From positions 1-27,368 of the forward strand of contig JAFGDF010000069.1 of assembly GCA_016932235.1 (NCBI GenBank): a DNA stretch of 27,368 nt, written 5' to 3'. The DNA is from Deltaproteobacteria bacterium. Its GTDB lineage: Bacteria; Desulfobacterota; DSM-4660; Desulfatiglandales; HGW-15. The position numbers were made by a program, and so were the translations under genes. Positions within the stretch are counted from its first letter, which is position 1. Each line of letters opens with the position of its first letter. Positions 15,590 through 21,054 of this stretch are shown here, one piece after another. The notes under the pieces are model-generated. The model was not told the DNA's origin. It saw only the letters and a program-made list of their open reading frames with translations, and did no database searches.

Positions 15590-16108
15590 ATGAAGATTAA
15601 TCTTAAACCCATCTGTATTACACTCATGTTCATAATCCTTACGTTGTTCGCGTGTGTTACCATCAATATCTACTTTCCCGCGGAACAGGTGAAATCAGTT
15701 GCCGGAGAGATTGTTGATGAGATAAGGGGAAGGGAATCCGAAAAAACCGATGAGTCCTTTTTAAAGAAAATAGACCCGGCTTTTTTCATCGGAGTCGCGT
15801 GGGCTCAGGATGTGACCAATGTCTCAAATCCAACTATCCGGGCCTTAAAAGAGAGGATGAAAAAGCGATATGCCCAGTTGAAGCCCCATTACGACAACGG
15901 GAATCTGAAGGAAGGCGATGACGGATACCTGTCAATCGCGAAAACCGGCGGCCTTGGATTAAAGGAAAAGAGAGACCTCACATCCCTTGTCAAGGCGGAG
16001 AATGATGACAGGGAATCTTTATATGCCGAGGTTGCCGCAGCCTTGAAAATCGACCCGAGCCAGACCTCAAAGGTCGCTGAAATATTCGCAAAAGAATGGC
16101 AGAAATAA
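15590..16108 (+). CDS. ydbL-like: Lipoprotein with YnbE-like N-terminus and DUF1318 (YdbL) C-terminus
   Basis: This 172-residue protein begins with a lipoprotein signal (residues 1-21, hydrophobic ITLMFIILTLFA) and a lipidated cysteine at 22. The cysteine is followed at once by VTINIYFPAEQV, reminiscent of the short beta strand (PITINMNV region) of the small E. coli outer-membrane lipoprotein YnbE. A charged linker leads to a second hydrophobic patch (FFIGVAWAQD). The C-terminal half (about 85-172) is DUF1318-like: LKERMKKRYAQL, GNLKEGDDGYLSI, LVKAENDDRESLYAEVA and a final EIFAKEWQK. In E. coli, YnbE and YdbL are separate proteins encoded next to ydbH, where YnbE joins YdbH to the outer membrane. 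Here one polypeptide seems to carry both parts. The start follows AGGAGG at 15578-15583. It ends the operon and converges with mgtE, 3 bp apart. Confidence 0.8.
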   Translation: MKINLKPICITLMFIILTLFACVTINIYFPAEQVKSVAGEIVDEIRGRESEKTDESFLKKIDPAFFIGVAWAQDVTNVSNPTIRALKERMKKRYAQLKPHYDNGNLKEGDDGYLSIAKTGGLGLKEKRDLTSLVKAENDDRESLYAEVAAALKIDPSQTSKVAEIFAKEWQK

Positions 16109-16111
16109 GAG

Positions 16112-17479
16112 TTACGCGTAGAATCTAAGGAAAATGGTAACCAGGCCCAGATAGATCAGGAGGCTTATTATATCATTCGAGGTTGTGACAAAAGGTCCGG
16201 TTGCAAGCGCCGGATCCACCTTTAATTTTTTCAGCGCGAGAGGAACCGAAGCTCCGATAAACCCGGAAAATAAAATAATTATGACCAGGCTTATGGCCAC
16301 TATAGCGCCAAGCCGGTAATCGGAAAGCCATACTCCGACTATTACGCCCAGAAGTGCGCCGCATATCAGGCCGTTTAAAAAGGCGACCTTCATCTCCATC
16401 AAGAGTCTCTTCCCGATATTCATAAGGCTGATGTCGCCCGTGGCGAGTCCCCTCACCGCTACCGTAGCCGCCTGGGTGCCCGTATTCCCTCCCATTGCCA
16501 TGATAACAGGGAAGAAAAAAGACAAAGCAAGTATCTTTTCAAGGGAGGTCTCAAACTGGCTGATAACCGTCGCAGCCAGGATACCCCCGATAAGACCGGC
16601 AATCAGCCAGGGAAGCCTGGCCCTTGAAATCTTGACAAAAGATTCTTCGGCAATATCCTGGTGCATAACACCGGCCATCAGGGAAATATCCTCGTCCACT
16701 TCATCCTCTAGTACATCAATGATATCATCATGTGTGATCCTGCCCACAAGCCTGTGATCGTCATCAACCACAGGAATAGTCACGAGATCGTATTTTTTCA
16801 CCAGCTGAGCTACTTCCTCCTGATCCCGGTCAAGATGTGTAGAGATGACCTCAGGATTCATGATCTCTCCGACGCTCTTTTCCGGAGGCTCCAATACCAG
16901 ATCCTTCAGAGATATGACGCCGACAAGCTTCCCGGAGTCATCAACCACCCATAAATAATACAGGTTTTCAACTTCTTCCCGCTTCTCCCTTATGATGTCT
17001 ATTGCTTCCTGAACAGTAGAATGCTCGTTCACCGATACATACTCGAGCGCCATAATCCCGCCGGCCGTATCTTCCGCGTAAGGGAGAAGCCTTTCTATCT
17101 CGTCGGATACGGTGTCCCCGAGTTTTTCTATTATTTCCCTGGCCCTGTCGGCCGGCAGATCACCGACCAAGTCTGCCGCGTCATCAGAGTCAAGGCCCTT
17201 AACTATATCCGTTATAACCTCGTTATCAAGTTTGTTGATGATGCTTTCCTGAACAGGTGACTCTATCTCCACGAGTACATCGCCCGCGCCCTCCGGTTCC
17301 AGCAGGTCAAACAGATATAGTCTCTCATCAGACTTTAAGTGCTCAACGAGGTCGGCTACGTCCGCAGGCCTCAGTTCTTCTATCAGTTTCTTGAGAAACT
17401 GCGAATCCTTATTCTGGATAGAGGTCCTGACTTCCTCAACCATCTTCTCGTTGACAATCTGGGTTAATGAATTTGGCAA
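16112..17479 (-). CDS. mgtE: Magnesium transporter MgtE
   Basis: This 455-residue inner-membrane Mg2+ channel/transporter has the full domain order. The cytoplasmic N domain is at about 20-125 (with LRPADVADLVEHL, DSDDAADLVGDLP). Two CBS domains lie at about 130-255 (VSVNEHSTVQEAID, LYYLWVVDDSGKLVGVISLKDL, then TIPVVDDDHRLVGRITHDDI). Five membrane helices follow from about 283. The pore signature MAMGGNTGTQAATVAVRGLA and the final GPFVTTSNDI, whose Asp is the conserved ion-site residue of MgtE, are intact. Mg2+ binding to the N and CBS domains closes the channel in this family. The start is TTG at 17479, supported by GGGAG (17487-17491) 7 nt upstream; the first ATG would be at codon 13 and has no binding site. 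No Mg2+ riboswitch was recognised in the 96 bp upstream. Confidence 0.95.
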   Translation of the reverse strand: MPNSLTQIVNEKMVEEVRTSIQNKDSQFLKKLIEELRPADVADLVEHLKSDERLYLFDLLEPEGAGDVLVEIESPVQESIINKLDNEVITDIVKGLDSDDAADLVGDLPADRAREIIEKLGDTVSDEIERLLPYAEDTAGGIMALEYVSVNEHSTVQEAIDIIREKREEVENLYYLWVVDDSGKLVGVISLKDLVLEPPEKSVGEIMNPEVISTHLDRDQEEVAQLVKKYDLVTIPVVDDDHRLVGRITHDDIIDVLEDEVDEDISLMAGVMHQDIAEESFVKISRARLPWLIAGLIGGILAATVISQFETSLEKILALSFFFPVIMAMGGNTGTQAATVAVRGLATGDISLMNIGKRLLMEMKVAFLNGLICGALLGVIVGVWLSDYRLGAIVAISLVIIILFSGFIGASVPLALKKLKVDPALATGPFVTTSNDIISLLIYLGLVTIFLRFYA

Positions 17480-17575
17480 TTGAAGGCTCCCGAAATAGAG
17501 ATCATTTGTTATTCATCCGTTAACAGGAAGATCTTATGACAAGTTTCTGGTTATGGTTATTTTTCAATTTAAACA

Positions 17576-18595
17576 TCACATGCTCTTTATTTTTTCCATC
17601 ATGAACTGTTCAATTCCGTGTGTTTCATTTAACACTTTTTTCATATCATTTAGAGACAACTCCGCCCTCGCAGCGCTTGAGTGACCGCCCGCGGATCCCA
17701 ACTGGCCGAACAACTTCCGGGCAACCTTGCCTGCGTCCAACCGGAATCCCGCATTTCTGAAGATTATTATGAGCTTGTTTCCATAAATTCCCGTCACAAT
17801 GGACCACGTGGCTTCGGCCATCTTGAGGAAAAAATCAGCGATAATTACCAGGATATCAGGGTCCTGAATCTTTCCCATATTGATAAGGGCCCTGTCCTTG
17901 ACAAACCTCAGATTCTCCAGCGCAATCCGGAAATGATCCAGGTTTTTTCTTGAAATTTCTGAAGCCTCTATCTTCTTTATCATATTTATGTTCGCAAACG
18001 GGTAAAGGTACCTGAAAGCGTTAATATCGCTGGGCGCGGAAGACCTGACAAAATTATCCGTATCGGTTTTGATCGCGTAAAACAGGGCCGTGGCCAGCTT
18101 TGGCGACGGTTTTATGCCTGCGGATTTCAGATATTCGGTCATAATAGTGGAGTTCGCTCCATACTCCTCCCGAATATCAACAAAAGGTGCCCTGGACGTC
18201 GAATCATAAGGATGGTGATCGATAATGACGTCATAATTATATCTGCCAAAAAGTTCGTTATGGGCGGGCTGTGAATCTACTATTGCCCATCCGCTTATTT
18301 CCGCGCTGTTGAGTCCTCTTATATGCTTATGCTTAATATTCAGAAGCCTGATTAAAGCCAGGTTATCAAGCCTTTTTATGGTGTTGATTCGGTATATCTC
18401 AGTCTTCCTGACCCTCCTCCAAAACAGCCTTTTTAATGCCATGGCGCTGGCTATGGAATCGGGGTCGGCATTGATAAGTATCGCCACCGAATCATCCTGG
18501 TTAAAGGATTCGATCAGCCTCTTGTACCTCTCGGCCATCGAGGTGGACTTCGGAAAAGGATGATTCATAATCGTTGTTTTAATATTATCAGTCAT
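17576..18595 (-). CDS. DHH/DHHA1 family phosphoesterase
   Basis: This 339-residue cytoplasmic phosphodiesterase belongs to the group that includes NrnA-type nanoRNases and c-di-AMP or pAp phosphatases. The metal-binding motifs are visible: NADPDSIASA (about 42-51), IVDSQ (105-109), the DHH triad in IIDHHPYD (126-128), and KTDTDNF near 175. The C-terminal DHHA1 substrate domain has GSAGGHSSAARAEL. The first motif reads ADPDS in place of the more usual DPDADS-type motif, which still supplies the aspartates. There is no CBS or membrane domain. The ATG at 18595 has no strong ribosome binding site; ATGs at codons 10 and 20 are alternatives. The substrate (short RNA, cyclic dinucleotide or pAp) cannot be chosen from sequence. 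It is 96 bp upstream of mgtE on the same strand, possibly cotranscribed. Confidence 0.9.
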   Translation of the reverse strand: MTDNIKTTIMNHPFPKSTSMAERYKRLIESFNQDDSVAILINADPDSIASAMALKRLFWRRVRKTEIYRINTIKRLDNLALIRLLNIKHKHIRGLNSAEISGWAIVDSQPAHNELFGRYNYDVIIDHHPYDSTSRAPFVDIREEYGANSTIMTEYLKSAGIKPSPKLATALFYAIKTDTDNFVRSSAPSDINAFRYLYPFANINMIKKIEASEISRKNLDHFRIALENLRFVKDRALINMGKIQDPDILVIIADFFLKMAEATWSIVTGIYGNKLIIIFRNAGFRLDAGKVARKLFGQLGSAGGHSSAARAELSLNDMKKVLNETHGIEQFMMEKIKSM

Positions 18596-18651
18596 AATGT
18601 TTAATACTAACAGTTAAATTATTTTTTAGCAAATCCTTCCGCCGCACCAAA

Positions 18652-18935
18652 ATCCATCATCAAATCTAAGATAATGTAGTAATGTTGCTGGATTTTGGCA
18701 TAACCCTGGCAACCTGCGAGGTGCCGGATGCAAGGCGCCAGGGAGCGACGACTGAGACGTATAAGTAATACGCCCGCTTCCGGCCCTTAGGCCTCCGGTC
18801 CGGAGGGCAAGGAGGAGCGATCACTTGCCCGCCTCGGGCAGGAAGGCAATCCGCCAAAGGCGGATAAACGCAGCCCTTCGACTTCGCTCAGGGCCATGAG
18901 CCTGTCGAATGGCAGATGGCGCCTTGATGGTGGAT
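18652..18935. repeat. Mosaic of intergenic hairpins bounded by inverted repeats
   Basis: The outer arms are ATCCATCATCAA (18652-18663) and TTGATGGTGGAT (18924-18935), 11 of 12 paired. A second perfect 10-bp pair is CAAGGCGCCA (18731-18740) with TGGCGCCTTG (18917-18926). Inside are many small hairpins: CCCTGGC with GCCAGGG, CCTCCGG-T-CCGGAGG, TGCCCG-CCT-CGGGCA, ATCCGCC-AAA-GGCGGAT, and CCCTTCGACTTCGCTCAGGG followed by a CCTGTCGAA segment. The last is reminiscent of short palindromic repeats seen in many bacterial genomes. No real ORF is present. It fills most of the 417-bp gap between the divergent DHH gene and the small unknown gene. It is probably a nest of non-coding repeats. Confidence 0.55.
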
Positions 18936-18953
18936 CAGGCATATACGCAACAA

Positions 18954-18982
18954 TTGACAAATTGCATCGTTATCTTTATAAA
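18954..18982 (+). promoter_or_regulatory. Near-consensus sigma70 promoter
   Basis: A perfect -35 box TTGACA (18954-18959) and a -10 box TATAAA (18977-18982, five of six) are spaced by exactly 17 bp. Transcription would begin near 18989, about 24 bp before the start codon of the small gene at 19013. This is the best promoter in the window. Confidence 0.75.
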
Positions 18983-18998
18983 AATAATTGATAACGAT
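18966..18998. promoter_or_regulatory. Inverted repeat around the -10 box, operator-like
   Basis: ATCGTTATC (18966-18974) and GATAACGAT (18990-18998) form a perfect 9-bp inverted repeat with a 15-bp spacer. The repeat brackets the -10 box and the expected transcription start, the position where a dimeric repressor would block RNA polymerase. An mRNA hairpin role is unlikely because the left arm lies upstream of the predicted start. Confidence 0.5.
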
Positions 18999-19012
18999 CC
19001 AGAGTGTGGGGC

Positions 19013-19348
19013 ATGATGAGATATCTAATTTTTGATGAAATCCATGCATCTGACATGGAAAAGATCACAAAATATCTTGTTCAAAATGCGATTGCATCCA
19101 GTATGGGAGATATATTCTGGATCAAGGTCCCTGAAAATCTCCTTAACGAAATCCAGTGTGACCACAAAGGCTGTGCTCCTTTTATAATCACGGTAGAACT
19201 GGATAAAAATTCTATAAAGTTTGAGCTGTTCGTTCGCTCAAGGAGAACTTTAAACTGCCGGTGCCAGGGTTACTCAACCCGGCAACAGAGAGATTTCATA
19301 TTCAACTATGCTGAAAATATGCTGGACACTCTTGGCATACACACATGA
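19013..19348 (+). CDS. Small hypothetical protein (111 aa)
   Basis: The protein begins MMRYLIFDEIHASDMEKITK and has no signal peptide or membrane segment. Two short cysteine motifs are present (CDHKGC in the middle and CRCQGY later), and basic residues cluster near the second (RSRRTLNCRCQGYSTRQQR). The alternation of strands and helices suggests a compact alpha/beta fold. The cysteines could bind a metal, but this is only a suggestion. ATG at 19013 or 19016 are both possible, with GGGG just upstream; a GTG at 19004 is less likely because it is too close to the predicted transcription start. It has its own strong promoter and is not obviously in an operon. I do not recognise the family. Confidence 0.75.
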   Translation: MMRYLIFDEIHASDMEKITKYLVQNAIASSMGDIFWIKVPENLLNEIQCDHKGCAPFIITVELDKNSIKFELFVRSRRTLNCRCQGYSTRQQRDFIFNYAENMLDTLGIHT

Positions 19349-19442
19349 AGATCGTTTCACAGGACGTCATTAACCAGAGTATATCTCATCATCCATAGTA
19401 TCCATACTCCTTCCCGTTCGGGACATTTATGGTACGAGTATT

Positions 19443-20075
19443 CTATGTTCCCATCTCTATTGGAAAGGGAAATCTTTCAAGGGCGCCAACGTTTATCAGC
19501 GCCCTGACAACCGCACATAGAGGCAAACCCACAACATTGCTGTAAGAACCGGATACTCTTTCGATCATAAACGAGCCTATTCCCTGAACGGCATAACCTC
19601 CCGCTTTTCCGAAAGGCTCCCCCGTCTTCACGTATCCGTCAATCTCCTTGGGGGATAACGCCTTCATCTTTACCCGGGTCGTCTCGTGATCCAGGAAAGC
19701 CTTTTTCCCGTGGGGATCAACCAGGCAGAAACCGCTTATTACTTTATGCCTACGATCACTCAGGAGATCAAGCATCCTTACGGCATCTTCATAATCAACC
19801 GGCTTGCCGAGAATGATATCCCGGCAAACCACTATTGTATCCGCACCCAGCACCCATCTTTTCCCGGAATCAGGATATACGGCCTTAGCCTTTTTTTCCG
19901 CGAAAAATCGTGCTACACGAGAGGGCTTGCCTTTAATATAATCTTCTTCCTCCCCGCTCGGAATGCAAAGAAAGGGGATATTGATCTGTTCAAGCAGTCT
20001 TCTTCTCCTGGGGGAGGCTGATGCGAGAACCAGAGGATTTTTATCACTTATAAAATCAGGTTTCATACGGATCAT
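19443..20075 (-). CDS. maf: Maf-family nucleotide pyrophosphatase
   Basis: This 210-residue enzyme hydrolyses non-canonical or excess nucleoside triphosphates to monophosphates, a house-cleaning role sometimes linked to septum formation. Family motifs are complete: LASASPRRRRLLEQ near the N-terminus (the S.R phosphate-binding loop), GADTIVV with the catalytic Asp, ILGKP, HKVISGF and YAVQGIGSFMI, then GSYSNVVGLPL. The last two blocks resemble the YhdE (dTTP/UTP pyrophosphatase) branch more than YceF. The ATG at 20075 overlaps the tatD stop as ATGA, so translation is probably coupled. A second in-frame Met (codon 4) is a less likely start. The C-terminus PFPIEMGT is normal in length. Confidence 0.94.
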   Translation of the reverse strand: MIRMKPDFISDKNPLVLASASPRRRRLLEQINIPFLCIPSGEEEDYIKGKPSRVARFFAEKKAKAVYPDSGKRWVLGADTIVVCRDIILGKPVDYEDAVRMLDLLSDRRHKVISGFCLVDPHGKKAFLDHETTRVKMKALSPKEIDGYVKTGEPFGKAGGYAVQGIGSFMIERVSGSYSNVVGLPLCAVVRALINVGALERFPFPIEMGT

Positions 20076-20848
20076 TTATTAATACCAAACAGGATTCTCG
20101 CATTCTCAGATGTCCTGCCAGCCAGTTCATCAAAATCCATATCCCTCAGCTGCGCGATCATCCGGGCCGTATAAGAAACATAAAGAGGTTCATTTCTTTT
20201 CCCCCTTTTGGGTACGGGCGCCAGAAAGGGGGAGTCCGTTTCTATAAGCATCCTTTCCAGAGGTATCCTTTTTGCCACATCCCTTATCTCGTCTGCCTTT
20301 TTATAGGTAACCGTTCCTGGTATGGATATATAGTAGCCCATCTCTATAAATGCCATTGCAAGATCATATTCCCCTGAAAAGCAGTGTATAACGCCAATCC
20401 GCTCATTATCATTCCTTCTGTATCTGCTCACAATTTCGAACAGTTGTCCGTGGGCTTCCCGGTCATGAATAATCACTGGCATTTCAAGGTCCGTGGCGAT
20501 CTCCATCTGCCTCTTAAAAAGATCTATCTGCGCTCCCCTTGGGGAATATTCTTTAAAAAAATCAAGGCCTATTTCACCCCACCCGACGACCTTCGCGCAG
20601 GAGGCCAGATCGGTTATTTTCTTTAATTCAGCTTCCCCGGCATGTTTTACGTTGTGCGGGTGATAGCCGACAGTGGAATATACAAAGTCATATTTTCCCG
20701 CGATTTCGATGGCTTTAATCGAACTTTCCAGATCGATTCCAACCGCGATAATATTTGAAATTCCCCCTTCAACAGCCCTTTCAAGGACCTGGTCCAGGTC
20801 TTCTCCATATTCATCCATATCCAAGTGAGCATGGCTGTCTATCAACAT
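20072..20848 (-). CDS. tatD: TatD-family metal-dependent hydrolase (DNase)
   Basis: The 258-residue TIM-barrel hydrolase has every TatD signature: MLIDSHAHLD at the start, VGYHPHN, GWGEIGLDFF, VIIHDREAH, GVIHCFSG and ETDSPFLAP. These supply the His, Glu and Asp ligands of the metal centre. Family members act as 3'-5' DNases or deoxyribonucleases in repair and quality control. The ORF is open 12 codons further upstream to a TTG, but the ATG at 20848 follows AGGAG with good spacing and starts right at the conserved motif, so it is chosen. It forms a two-gene unit with maf through a 4-nt ATGA overlap. Upstream lies a strong REP-like hairpin. Confidence 0.95.
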   Translation of the reverse strand: MLIDSHAHLDMDEYGEDLDQVLERAVEGGISNIIAVGIDLESSIKAIEIAGKYDFVYSTVGYHPHNVKHAGEAELKKITDLASCAKVVGWGEIGLDFFKEYSPRGAQIDLFKRQMEIATDLEMPVIIHDREAHGQLFEIVSRYRRNDNERIGVIHCFSGEYDLAMAFIEMGYYISIPGTVTYKKADEIRDVAKRIPLERMLIETDSPFLAPVPKRGKRNEPLYVSYTARMIAQLRDMDFDELAGRTSENARILFGINK

Positions 20849-20915
20849 AAAATAATCTCCTGACTGTTGCTTTTTCTTCAACAAAATTGTAAAAAGATTA
20901 AAATCTCAAATTTAT

Positions 20916-20950
20916 TAGGAGACTGTCGGTCAAAGTCCGACAGTCTCCTA
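20916..20950 (-). repeat. REP-like hairpin, copy 3
   Basis: A perfect inverted repeat with 14-bp arms (20916-20929 and 20937-20950) surrounds a 7-nt loop. Read on the minus strand the core is TGTCGGACTTTGACCGACA, nearly the same as copy 1 near 6550. It lies between the divergent tatD and GAF-ATPase genes. No T-run follows on the plus strand, so it is not a plain terminator. Confidence 0.7.
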
Positions 20951-20997
20951 GATGATAATCAAACCCAAACCCTTTGGCAAATAAATAACTTGCATAA

Positions 20998-21026
20998 TTG
21001 ACAAAACCCATTAAAATAGAAATATT
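20998..21026 (+). promoter_or_regulatory. Candidate promoter of the GAF-ATPase gene
   Basis: TTGACA (20998-21003) is followed after 17 bp by AATATT (21021-21026), a weak -10 box. The position, about 30 bp before the start codon, fits. A sigma54 site was looked for because pilus genes often use one, but the nearby TGGCA and TTGCA are spaced too widely. Confidence 0.35.
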
Positions 21027-21054
21027 CTTCATACTGGAGGGCATTTTTTAGGAA

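Noticed and set aside
17480..17575. Mg2+ riboswitch (M-box) upstream of mgtE
   Set aside because: Only 96 bp separate mgtE from the preceding gene and no M-box-like conserved structure is visible.
18666..18857. A 63-codon minus-strand ORF in the intergenic hairpin region
   Set aside because: It is made of the palindromic repeats and has no protein-like pattern.
20970..21000. Sigma54 promoter upstream of the GAF-ATPase gene
   Set aside because: The GG and GC elements are 14 bases apart instead of 10.
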